A stretch of 64,000 nucleotides of DNA from Aurifilum marmelostoma (lineage: Eukaryota > Ascomycota > Sordariomycetes > Diaporthales > Cryphonectriaceae): the NCBI GenBank assembly GCA_027559495.1, contig JAMXSV010000004.1, positions 857,001 through 921,000 on the forward strand, in the 5' to 3' direction. The position numbers were made by a program, and so were the translations under genes. Under the pieces are notes generated by a model, which was given only the letters and a program-made list of their open reading frames with translations, was not told the DNA's origin and did no database searches. Below are positions 45,669 to 56,909 of this stretch, piece after piece (within the stretch, counting starts at the first letter, position 1; the number at the start of each line of letters is the position of its first letter).

Positions 45669-48507
45669 ACATGCTTCGGATCGGAACCAAACCAAGACCT
45701 CAGCTGGCCTCGACAGCCCGCTTGGCCGACATGGGCAATGACAAGGGGGCCCGCCTGCATCCGATGGCTCAGTTCCGAGGCCTGACCAATGGCAAGGCTG
45801 GTCACGTTGATGAAGGGCAACAGCCTTTCTCGCCACAGGGAAACTAAGTCTGTTAAGTTTGTTATTAGCTGATTTCATTTCCTTGTCTTTTTTTTTTTGG
45901 AAATTGCAAGACATTTTGAAGGGACGAAGTAATGTAGAAGAGGGGGGGGGGGGGGAGGGACAGAGAGAGACAGAGAGAGAAGAACCCCCCCCCCCCCCCC
46001 CAACCAAAAAAAAGGTGTGAAGTTATTTCTTTTTGGAAGGATGGAGTAATTTGGGCAGACTGAACACTTGGTGCAGTGGATAGCTTATCTTGGGTAACGA
46101 ATTGATGACCTGAATTTTCTTCCTGTGATGCTATCACCATGGGAGGGAGGGAGTCAGTGATTGTTGGGAGTGGTCTTCCAGCAAGGCTGTCACGTGGCCT
46201 TGTACCGGGCGCCTCCTTGTCGAAGGTGGTCCCTTGCAAATGTTAACAGCCATACTGCCCCGGGACAGTACCCACCTGTTAGTATCCGCTGATTGTCATG
46301 GAGAGGCTCGGGTCCCGGCTGAGGCTCCCGTGTGTCTGTCTGTCCTCATCTTCTAGGGTTTGTTCTCTCCCAAGGATACAACCTATAATACAGTCCTTAG
46401 CACACCCCATCTACCCCAGAAAGGCCCACCCAGAAGACGAACCCCCCTTCTAGAATACAGTGCTACTGATGTCATTCGGGAACAGCCCCCCCCACAATGA
46501 TCACAGCACTCGGGAAAAAGCACAGACACATGTCAAACACAAGACACACCAATTCCCTTTTTCTCTACTGTATTTAATCATGCCTCCCCCACCCCCCCTC
46601 CTCCCCCTCTTTTGCCTTGGTAGGTCCAGCTAATCATAAGTATCACCATGGAAACTCCCTATGGTAATGAGATAAAGAGACAAGCAGCCTAGGTTTGCAA
46701 TCATGGCAGTGCTGTCGCAGGCACAAACCATGCCGTCTAGGTGCCAGTGATGCCAGCGGCGAGCTTGTTCCTCTCTCCCTGGACAGCCTTGTAAGTCCTC
46801 CTCGTCCTCGTCCTCCTCCCCCCTCCCCCAATGCTACTGTTGCAGGATCCTATGCACTCACTCCCTGGCAAGAAGGAGAGTCAATCAACCAGATCAGCTA
46901 TGCCATGCGAGCCTGATCCTTATGGTCATCTCTAGCTATCCAATGGCCCCTCCTGTTCCGTCCCACGAACCTCCCCCTTTGCGCTCCTCGCCGCCCTGTC
47001 CCGATTCCCCTCGGCCCCTGAGCCCTTTCTCGATCCCGATCACCATCGATTCCTCGAGCTCCTTGCGATCGGGAAGCCGAGCCAGGCTCTTCCTCGACGC
47101 GAAATAGTTGTGGCTTACGAGCAAGAATAAACAAGGTCTCTGAACCAGATCCGAAGAAAGGCGAGGGCTCCCACGACTCCGAGATACAAGAGGTCGCAAG
47201 CTGGCAAGAGTACAAGGCCCCTGAAGAGAAGGGCGACGTCCAGGGAGAGTTCTACAAGAAACCAACGGCCCAGGCTCGACAAGGAGACGTCAGCCCGCAC
47301 ACAAACAATGCGCTGCGGTGTGAGGGGAGCGGGGCAAGAAGTATTCCTTCGTGGAGCACTGCGCTCGCGATTGAAGTGCGATGCGATGTGGCATACAAGG
47401 TGGAATTGAACCTGCGTCTAGTCCGCGGGGCCAAGCTGTCTACGCTGTCTTTCTGTCTAGAACGTAAAGTGATAACTATCGAGGTCGCAGTACCGTGTGC
47501 GCGTCTCTCTCTTCCTCCCCGGCTCTTGATCGGCCGCTCCTTGACGGATAACGACATCCCGACCCTTTCTGGACTCTACAATGGTCCGGACAAGCACGCC
47601 TTGACCCGACATCTTCCTCGCGGCATGCAGCACAATATACCGCATCGCTTGAGTCGTCCGGGAAAGGGCAGAGAAGGTCGGGAGGTGGGCGCTGTGCAAA
47701 GGTCGCGAACGAGGGCGGACGGACAATTCGTGATGCGCCTGGACGGACTCGAAGTCCACACACTCTCTAGGACATTGTTCTAATTTGGTTTCTGATGCCG
47801 GGCTAGATCCCCTTTCGCCTGTCTGGTACTCCGGAAACCCAGTGAACCCTTTGGGTGGATGTAGAGTGCACGGCTGGGTGAGAGGCGCCTGTCGAGCTCA
47901 CTCGTTGCGACGGATCCCGACCTCGCGTCGTCGTCGCGGAAATACATGACCTGTTCCCATGGGTTAATTAGAAGTCAAAGAATAATCGCCACGAGTTTTC
48001 TCACGATTCCGAGGCAAGGTACCAGGTGGACAGAGCCCGGGAGGTGGTGTGTAGCAGCGCGACGTTCGTCCCAGCTCGAAACGTCTCCAATGCACCTCAT
48101 GTAAGTCGGGAAGTGCGACAAACCTCGAGGCGAGGAGGCCAGAAGACCAGACTTGGCCACCCTGGACTTTGAAAGCTGCGGATGCGACATCAACGGTGTG
48201 GCCCTCAGCCCACGGTGTCCACCGCTGCACACCACCGCAGTCCCTGGACACGCAACGCCGCGCCACAAGAGGCGAGCCCCGGGACTTCTTGGCGACCCCA
48301 GAGTCTTAAAGGGAGCAGAGACCGTTGTATGCGGACTGATCGCGGGGCTGGGAAACGTCCATCCGCGCGCACGCGGAGAGCCTAAATGTTGCGGAGCGAT
48401 ATGGTGGGAGGGCTCGTGCTTGAAGGTCCGCTTCTGGGCCAGCGCGTTTCCGGACCGAGTCCGCGATATGGGGGCTTCGAAGCCCGGCGGGGCGTGCAAA
48501 AGAGGGA
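45669..48507. other. Intergenic region with ambiguous GC-rich frames
   Basis: G and C runs follow the gene (about 45941-45954 and 45986-46001). From 46.9 to 48.5 kb the DNA is GC-rich and open in several frames on both strands (for example 47376-47783 plus and 47975-48622 minus), but neither strand is clearly favoured and no domain is visible. I do not call a gene. Confidence 0.4.
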
Positions 48508-48896
48508 CATGTCGCGGTTCTCTGGCGAGGTCGCCGTCGCCGACGCAGGAAGTCGCGGATGCCTTGGTGGTAGGAGGCGCGTGCGGCTTGTTGAGGACTT
48601 CGCGGGACAAGAACGACACCACCGCGATTCCGCGCGACTCGTGGATGGGTTGTCACAGACCGCCTCTTGATCCGGCATGTCTTTGGAGGGCACCGCGGGG
48701 TCGTTATCGCGGTCGGAGGGAGTCACGGATGCCTCGGTGGTAGGAGGAGCGGGCGGGTTGTTGAAGACTCCGCGGAACAAAAACGACACCGCCGCGATTC
48801 CGCGCGGCTCGTGGATGGATTGTCACAGACCGCCTCTTCACCCGGCATGTCTCCGGAGAGCCCCGCGGTTGCGTTGTCGCGATCGCAGGTGGTGCA
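48508..48896. repeat. Imperfect tandem repeat, 170-bp period, about 2.3 copies
   Basis: Two full units, 48557-48726 and 48727-48896, share GGATGCC(T)GGTGGTAGGAGG at the start, GATTCCGCGCG in the middle and TTGTCACAGACCGCCTCTT before a shared GGCATGTCT. A partial earlier copy of the unit's end lies at 48508-48556. Identity looks high but was not computed. The period is not a multiple of three, so a shared protein frame is not kept. Confidence 0.8.
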
Positions 48897-49449
48897 TAGT
48901 ATGCGCATCTCGCCTCAACCAAGCGGCTGATCATCGACGTCTCCGTCTCGTAAGGCACGTCCGCGACCACGGCCAAATCGATGTCCTGGGCCCTCTGAAA
49001 GCCGTTTATCGCAACGGGCATGTCTGGGGGTCGTCAGGGAGGCTGGCTCTCCCGGGTTTTTGCTTCTCCATGGTATAAGTCTTGCTTCCACCAGACAGCA
49101 TTACTAGGGTGTCAACGAGCGGCGGGTCTCGGCGACGCCCCGGCGTTGACGACGGCGACTAGGACGACGATCGCAGAGTACGGGGAAGACCGGGGTCGCT
49201 GTGGTTCGCGTAGGGGCGGTGTCCGAGGGTCGAGGTGATGAGGATGTTACGCCATGGGTAAGTAGACTATACTATAGATTCAGCATTATTATTTCCCATT
49301 TGGGGTATATGTGTTGTCGACGACCATGGTGATGATGCTGTCGCAGTGGTGGCAGTGGTTGTGGTGGGCCTTGAAAGGAGAAGGGGGAAAAAAGAAAAGA
49401 AATGGTGCTGGTTCCAGCGGCTCAGTGCTGTGTTTAGTGCTGGGTGGAC
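48897..49449. other. Intergenic spacer between two repeat arrays
   Basis: GC-rich DNA as far as about 49240, then less GC-rich sequence. No gene is visible. Confidence 0.4.
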
Positions 49450-50880
49450 AAGTGGATAGCGGGTGCTCCCGCTGCCAGACAAGCCTAGGGAAATGGGTGA
49501 TGGGTCCTCCAGGGGTAGAGGGGGCTAGGGATCCCAGGTAGCCGTGGTGCTGGAGGGGGAGTTTGTCTGGAGGCTTGGTTGGTGGGCCACTTTGGTCTCC
49601 CACTTGGGGTTCTACTTACAGCCTAGGGGTTTCCCCTAGACCAGTGAGTGCACTTGGCCTTGTAAGAAAGGGCGCTTGATGGTCTACTAAGGCTGCTATA
49701 TTTCCTAGGGAGGCCACATCTGGGTTGACCTAGGACAAGACTTGGTCATCTGGTGGGTGGCCTTGGTGGTTTGGTCACAGCTTTTGATCCTTCATTGAGG
49801 AACACTTGGCCTGCTGGCCACACTGCTAGGTATACCCCCTAGTGAGGACACACTTGGGTTGGTCCAGGACCGGTCTAGGTCATCTGTATTCAGATAGTGA
49901 AGGAGGGAGTGTGTGTGCAGTGGTGACTTTCAGAGTGACTTGAACTGTCATGACACTTGGGATTTTTGGACAAAGCACTTGGTCTTTTAGCAAGCATGCC
50001 ATGTCCACTGGTGAAGGTTCGCCTGGTATAGTAGAGGAAGGACTTGGGAGACCTACTTTCTTCAGTGAAAGCACTTGGTCACCTGGTGAAATGACCAGGT
50101 CTCCTCAAGAGGTGGCCAAGTTTCCTAGTCAAAGCACCTAGAATGATGCTAGGACAAGGGCTTGTTTCTTGGGGAAAGTATAAACAAGCACTGTGGGAAC
50201 AATCCTGGCAGAGCTAGGTCCTTGTTGACACAATCAAAGTGGTGGGTGAGGTGACAATCAGTTTGACTTGCTAAGGGCTTCACCTGGCATCCTAGCTCGG
50301 GATTTGGAGGCTAGGTCTCCTGGTGACAAGGGCTTCAAGAGAGAAAGAGGTGAATCAAGGAAATGGGAGAAAAGAAAAGAATAGAAACAATATGATTGTG
50401 TGTGGGAGTCAAATTGGTCTAGGACAATGCTAGGTCCTAGGGTCTCCCTAGAGGGACAAGAGGGACACCTAGAGAGGGCACTAGGTGTTCTAGGAGAGTG
50501 CTTGTATCCTAGAAGGATCCTAGCTCTTATTGTGGTTGTGAGTGTGCAAGGTTTGGGAATAGGGACAGGTGTGGTGGTGGTGATAGCTTCCTGCTGTTTC
50601 TGGAGGGTGACAGGGCCAACTAGGGCTTTGGCAGGCCTCTGCTAAGCTCCCTAGGAGGACGCTAGGTCCTCTGACAAGGTCCTAGGTGTCCTACTATAAG
50701 TAGGAGGGTTGAGATCCCCAGCAAGAAAACTTGGTGGGCTCTAAGCCTGCCTTGTGGTGAGGCTGTCAGAGGGGCTGCTAGGGACTCTGCTAGGGCCTCC
50801 AGAAGGACACCAGGTTTCCCTGGAGGGCACTAGGGGTCTGGGTAGAGGCGCTAGGACCTGTGGGGAGGGGTTCCTGAAGG
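49450..50880. repeat. Degenerate CTAG-rich array with a 21-bp period
   Basis: Words such as CACTTGGTC, GCTAGGTC, CCTGGTGA and CCTAGTGA recur across 1.4 kb. In the best-kept stretch (about 50070-50132) the units line up every 21 nt. In one plus frame this gives a heptapeptide pattern with a Pro at position 5 (STWSPGE, MTRSPQE, VAKFPSQ). By eye I count roughly thirty CTAG tetranucleotides, far above chance for this length. The array is broken by stops, so it is now either non-coding or a decayed heptapeptide-repeat gene. Confidence 0.65.
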
Positions 50881-51918
50881 TGTGGGGATGGGAGTCTGTC
50901 TGGTGGAAGCTGTTGTTGACCGTGCACCACCAAAGCTCAGCAACCTTGTGGGTTATGTCACCTCTCCCCTCTTTTCTTCCCCATGTACCTGTCTTTGTCC
51001 CCACTATTACCTTCAGCATAAACACACAGGCCCATGGAGAAAGTGGTCCCCTGCCTCAGAGCAAGGAGGGGGAGGACATGTCCAAAGCTTCGTATGTACC
51101 AATTGATGCCACCACCACCACCACCACCTTGTCCTTCCTCTGCCTGTGCACCCTCATCTTCTGTCCCTACAGTCCAGGGAGGGACAAAAAGAACTCAAAT
51201 AATTCCCACACTAGTGGTGCCCTGCATTAGCACTGACAGACCTGGAGCTGACTATAGCATTGACTATGCAGAACCCACATGCAGATTTGCCCTTGCACCC
51301 CGCACTGAGCACTCACAATGGCTAGATAGAGTTGGAGGGGCAGATCAGGAAGAGGGGGGGGAAGAGAAAAGCAGGATGAGAATCATGAACATGGTTGGAG
51401 GGAAGGGGGGGGGGGGGGGAAGAGAGAAGAAAGAGGACACACACCCATGTAGGATTCTGCCTCGGAACGTTTGCCGGCACGAGACTCAAAACCTCTGACA
51501 ATCAAAACGTTCGGAACAGGAACACACGCTTTTCGCGCCCAGTCCTACCCTCTGTTCGCTACAAGAAATCACAAAGGCAATTCGCCAGTCATGAGCTAGT
51601 CTCTCCTTCTGGGCAGCCCTCGTCGGTGTCCCCCGCTGCCACAAGACGCATTCTCCCGCCTCTTCCTCCACTCGACCATCCTTCTTGGCGACATCCAATA
51701 CTCCGACACCCTACCTACCTGCCTGCCTGCCTGCCTGCCTGTCTACCTGACTCCCTCCTCCATCTTATCCTCCGAGGATACCATACACATAAATCGGGGT
51801 GGTGTTGTTGCTGTTGGTGGTGGTGGTGGTTGTTGTTGTTGTTGTTGCTGTGCTCTTCTGCTACTGCTGCTGCCGCCGCCGTTGTCGTTCCTACTGGATC
51901 ACCAGCGTTTTGGCAAGT
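50881..51918. other. Upstream region of the XlnR-family gene
   Basis: Probable promoter and leader. It contains CCA repeats near 51110-51125, a G run near 51406-51419 and a CTGC array. No unambiguous XlnR or CreA binding site stands out by eye. Confidence 0.4.
51719..51744. repeat. (CTGC)n microsatellite
   Basis: Six CTGC-type units are read directly, about 180 nt upstream of the XlnR-family start codon and probably in its leader. Confidence 0.85.
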
Positions 51919-54900
51919 ATGCAGCTAGACATCCAGGCAGTCATGAGGGGGGATCCCGACAGACCCGTCGTGGTCGACGGGCTCGAGCCGTCGGTGGCAG
52001 ATGAGGAGGATGACTTCAAGGAACATGCACGACCTAGAAAGAGGACGAGGAGGGCCTGTGACAAGTGCTCTGCCTCGAGGACGAGATGTAATGGTGCATA
52101 TCCGTGGTAAGTCGGTTCCCCCAAGACCGGCGCAGGCCAAAACCCAGCCCAGCAGAGCATCATGCAGGACCTTTCTCCCTGCTTGCATCCCCTCGTCCCT
52201 CACTACACGTGCAACATATGGTCTGAGAAACACCTATTCATGCTTGTTTTCATGCGCGTGTGTGTGGATATATGCAGCCGTCGTTGTGAAGGTATGTCCT
52301 CTTCCTCCTCTCCGTCCTCCTCCTCCTCCTCCTGCTGCTTCCCCTCCTTCTCCTCCCCGTCTCTCTCCCCCCTCCTCGTCCTGCTGCTCTCCTATCTCTT
52401 TCTCTCCCACTCGTCCCATGTCCTCCTCGCCTTCTCCTTCTGCCAGTCGCACTCTTACATATATACGAATATGTCTTCATCATCCTCCTGTTTTGGAGTC
52501 ATGCTATGATCACGACCAAGAACTAATAACCTCGGGCTCTACTGTCATATTCAGACTACGGCTACACTTGCCGATACAACCGCGAGATCAAAAAAAGAGG
52601 CCGTGCGCCCTCGAGTGCCACGACATCGCAGCACGATACACAGCCGCATCATCTTGGGCATCAGCAGCAGTCCTCGGCGCAGGTCTCGCCTTCGTCGCCC
52701 CTGACATCGCCCGAGACCACCACACAACCACTCCTCTTCGACCACCAGCCGCACGTGCTGCCACAGCGCAGCTTCACACTGGCTCAGAACGGCCACCATA
52801 CAGCAGCGGCGTCCTCCTCCGTCTCACACATCCCCTTTCACTCTCCTCCCCCACAGGCTCCGACGTTTCCCCTTGCGCAGATGAATCTATCCTCCCTGCT
52901 CGATCCGGCCCCGATCCTCGACCCTCCCTTGCTGCCACCGCCGCTGCCCATGGGAATAACGGATGGTGCTGTTTCTGAGCACCGCGCTGGACAGCCTTCG
53001 TCCCCTCCCCGTCCTCGCCCTCCTCCGCCTCCTCCCGCTGCAGCCTCTGCGGAGGGCAGCGGTGGGTTGTTTCTGCGCCCTTGGCGGACAATGAAAGCCC
53101 CACGCGGGCGGAGGGGAGGAAGACCACCGCAGGAAACACAGCCCATGGCAGCGAACAATGACAAGGCGGACACTACCGTGTTCTCACGTACTGTAGGCGA
53201 GGGTCTTGCCGCCGAGACACAGCGTGCACAAAATTCTCTCTACCGCGCTCCGTCCAGTGACTGTCAATATCGCTGTCTGGACCCTGTTCTGCCACACCTG
53301 AGCGGCATCATCCCAGCCTCTGTCGCATGCGATCTCCTCGACGTGTACATGACAGAGCCGGGAAGCTCTCTCTTCCGCTGTGCCTCGCCGTATATCATCA
53401 CTCGTATCTTTCGCAAGAGGTCGCTGCTGCACCCGACCAATCCCCGCCGCGTCACGCCTGCTCTCCTGGCCACCATGCTCTGGTGTTCTGCGCAGACCGC
53501 CGACATTGTCATGCTGCAAGTTCCCGGCTCGCGTGCGAGGATCTGTAATGCCCTGTACGATCTGGCCACGGCACTGATCACCGACAGAGATCCAGACCGG
53601 TGGAGAAGGTCCCACGGTAAGTCTTTCGGCCTACATGTGGCGTGCCTGTCTCGGGCGCATGGCGTGGACCATGTGGATGAAGCGCTGATGATTATCTCTT
53701 CGTGTGCGCCTCGATCTAGGAGGGCTGAGAGTCGAGAAAAGTGACCAGCCTCAGGACGGCTACCAGTTCTCCTCGTCACAGCCGCTCACGACGGCCAAGA
53801 ACGAACCAGCAGGAGTCGTCGACGACGTGCTGACGTTTATCCTGCTTTCCATCGCCGTGTCCGGCGGCGACTTCAAGAGCGACTGCTTCAAGTGGTGGAG
53901 CAAGGCGGTCCGGCTCGCCTTGTCGCTGGAGATGAACCGGGAGGACGAGAGATGCTCTGCGCCCATGTCACCCTGTGCGAACCCTTTGTGCTCGTGCAGG
54001 CGTGACCAGGACGGCCTCTCGCTGTCCGACATTGAGGCCAGAGAGGAGAGGAGGCGCGTTTTCTGGCTGCTGTACTGTCTTGACAGGCACTTGGCCCTGT
54101 CCTTCAACCGCGTTCTCGACATTCCAGACTCGTATTGTCAGATTTATGGTGAGTTGAGGTGTATCTGGTCCTTGTCTCATCACTTCTGCTCTTTCTTTCT
54201 TTCTTTGCGCTGATCTAGTCTGAATTACTGACGCTCCCTTTCCCTCATATAGCTCCTCTCCCGGAGAGCGTCTGGGAAGACCTCGACATCGTCCCGCCGG
54301 GAACCTTTCCACAGAGGGTCTTTGGCCCTCCCAATACTGTCACAGGGACAGGATTCTTCGAGTACTTCCTGCCGCTCATGGCCATCCTCGGAGATATCAT
54401 CGACGTCCACCACCGTCGTTTCCACCCTCGACTGAGCGCGGCGGACGACTCGCACGTCGTTGCCATCATCAAGAACAATCTTGCGATCTGCGAGGCAAGC
54501 ATCGAACAGCTACGACATGAGGTCCACGACGACACCACAGACGGGCACCATCAAACCCCGACGGCAGCAGCCGCTGCTGCCACGACTCCGCCGTCAGCCT
54601 CGTCGACCGGCGCACTGCCCATCAGCGACCTCATCACGACGAGCTATAGCGCACCGCCCATCTTCTCCTCCTGGTCTCCCACCGCGGCGACACCTTTCCA
54701 TGCCAGCGGCCCACCGCAGCCTCCACCACCACCAGCAGCGCCACCATGTCTGTCCTCCTCGTCCAGGTCGTTGTCGTGCAGGAGTGAGAGCGATCGGTCA
54801 CGCCTCCAGCTCGTGGCGGCATACAGTGCACACATCCTGCACGTTCTGCACGTCCTCCTTCACGGCAAATGGGACGCGCTCTCGATGCTGGACGACAACG

Positions 54901-55624
54901 ACGACTGGATCACCAGCACCCGGTTCAGCGACTGCGCAGGGCACGCCATCGCCGCCAGCCAGGCCGTCAGCAGCATCCTGCGGTCCGACCCGGAGCTGAC
55001 CTTCATGCCGTACCTGTTTGGCATCTACCTGTTGCACGGAAGCTTCATCCTGCTGCTCTTTGCCGACCGCATGCCGCAACTGGGCGCCAACCGGAGCGTG
55101 GAGCTCGCCTGCGAGACCATTGTCAGGGCACACGAGGTCTGCGTCGTCACCCTGAGCACCGAGTTCCAGGTACGTCGACTCGTCATGTTTCTTACTGTTC
55201 TCCTAGCATCGGTGCGATGATGTACTGGCTCCCCATTTCTCTCTTCCCCCCTCTCTTTTCTTCTCTTTCCAAGCTAGTCTCGACTCGACTTGGTCGATGG
55301 GCAGGGCAGGCTATATGAATACGGGAAGACAGACGGCTCGGTCAAGTTGTCTGCTCTGGAAAAGGGGCATGTGCCTCCTTCGCAAAGCAACAACAAGACA
55401 GAGAGTCTGTTGCGTCCGTATCGGAGAACTATTCACCAGCACGTGCTTTTTCCCTTGGCTAATATCAACTCCTGCTGCTCTAGAAAAACTTTCGCAAAGT
55501 TCTACGGTCAACGCTCTACAGCGTCCGGGGCTCGAGCCCGACAGAGTGGGAGGAACACAAGGCCAGACGGAGGGCCCTCTCCCTGTACCGCTGGACAAAA
55601 GGTGCAAAGGGACTGGCCCTGTGA
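51919..55624 (+). CDS. xlnR: XlnR/Xyr1-family Zn(II)2Cys6 transcription factor
   Basis: Family members activate xylanase, cellulase and pentose-use genes. Exons 51919-52106, 52278-52291, 52555-53616, 53720-54148, 54253-55169 and 55484-55624 join in phase to 916 aa, close to the family's usual 870-950. The zinc cluster is complete: Cys47, 50, 57, 63, 66 and 73 with CX2CX6CX5CX2CX6C spacing, followed by the basic NREIKKRGR. A Pro/Ser/Gln-rich linker follows. The middle homology region has RKRSLLHPTNPRRVTPALLA and EERRRVFWLLYCLDRHLAL. The C-terminus has FMPYLFGIYLLHGSF, CETIVRAHEVCVVTL and the terminal NFRKVLRS ... LSLYRW ... KGLAL block that I associate with XlnR. The finger differs from classical XlnR (DKCSASRTRC against DQCNQLRTKC), so a paralogue such as an arabinose-type regulator is possible. 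The 14-nt exon 2 carries the second CxxC. Confidence 0.85.
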
Positions 55625-56909
55625 TGATATAATTCTTTTGAGGTGGAAAAGCATGCTCATGCCATTTGTCTTGTCTTTTGCTCTTCAGCTCTATATCTCT
55701 TCACAACGGAACTCTTCATGGTCAGGTCCATAGTCGCTAGCCATCCTATGAGCAGAAAGGTCCAGCCAAAGCCACTGATCACTTGGTTTATATGATACAG
55801 ATGGCCGTCCTGCCCTGTCCCTTTGTGTCATTCTGCTCTTGTCATCTCTACTAAGCTGTCTTGCAAAGGCGAGGCAGCGCGTGAGCCTGTTACTGGCGTA
55901 GAATAGTACTGGATCTGACCTCATCGCCAACATGACAGTGTGTTCTGTTGACGTCCCAGCGTCGACATCAATATAGTCATCCACACTTACAAGGTCTCCA
56001 ATCGGCGACAATGCTGGCAAAGACTACATCCTGACAGGACCAGATTGTATCTCGGCCTCCAGTCTTGATGAGATCAAGGCTGTACCATATTTGATGTGAA
56101 TGCAACATAGTTCACAGGTCATATAGGGCTACTTGTCTCTTTGGCCAGACAGACGCCCAGAACTTAGGTATCTGAGAATTTCTGCAGCCAGTCAATGATT
56201 GTTTCAGACCTTTACTCTTTTGGACAATGAATCGTTGTATTGGCAGCTACTATAACCTGTGTTCTGCTCTGAAACCCCCTGCCATGGACCAATGATCGGC
56301 TTCCCAAGACCTGCTTGGCTTCTTGTGCGATCGGGTCAGACTCATGTCCGAAACACACTTTGTTTAATGATCACTCGGTTTTGAGCACATGGTGTGATCT
56401 CAACCCAGGTGATGCGGTACCTATGAACAGCAGACAAAAAGGAGAGAAGAGGCGCCTGTTTTCTGATGGCCCTCCTCCCAGGATACAAGACATTGGAAGC
56501 AAATAAGGAGATGCCGGCTGACCAGTGGCGTGATGTCATGAAGACATCTGCTCAACAAGAAGAGAAGATCCAAGGAATAGGAAGAAAGGGGAGAGGAAAT
56601 GCTGACTTGATAGCGCCCCATGCCAGAACTTCTTCAACAAGATTAGAAGCTCCAACAAAGAAAAAGGGAAAAATTAAGAAAGGGGGGTATATGAGATGTC
56701 TGTTGCTGCTGGCATCTCCTGAACTTCAGAACGGTCATCAATGTTGTATAATTCCAAAACAACATGGTCCAAGACTCCTCCCCTCATCCCGGCTGATCCT
56801 CAGCTCGACTAGGTGCGTCGAAGGCGCGTTCTCGTCTGCTGCCCGACCCAGGTTGTTCTCTTGGCAGACAGCCCACGGCCTAACTCGCCGGATAGCTCTG
56901 TGGAGGTCC
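55625..56909. other. Spacer between convergent transcription-factor genes
   Basis: This 1.3 kb holds the 3' ends of two convergent genes. No coding frame or notable repeat is seen. Confidence 0.5.

Noticed and set aside
47395..47425. B-box-like GGTTCAATTCC on the minus strand
   Set aside because: The flanking bases do not form a T-stem, and no matching acceptor or D-arm is present.
47376..47783. A 135-codon plus-strand frame in GC-rich DNA
   Set aside because: The opposite strand is open across the same place and looks equally plausible; no domain decides between them.
50400..50645. Short plus-strand frame in the CTAG-rich array
   Set aside because: It is a reading of the 21-bp repeat itself and has no independent support.
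48508..50880. CRISPR array
   Set aside because: The repeats are contiguous and degenerate with no unique spacers, and the host is a eukaryote.
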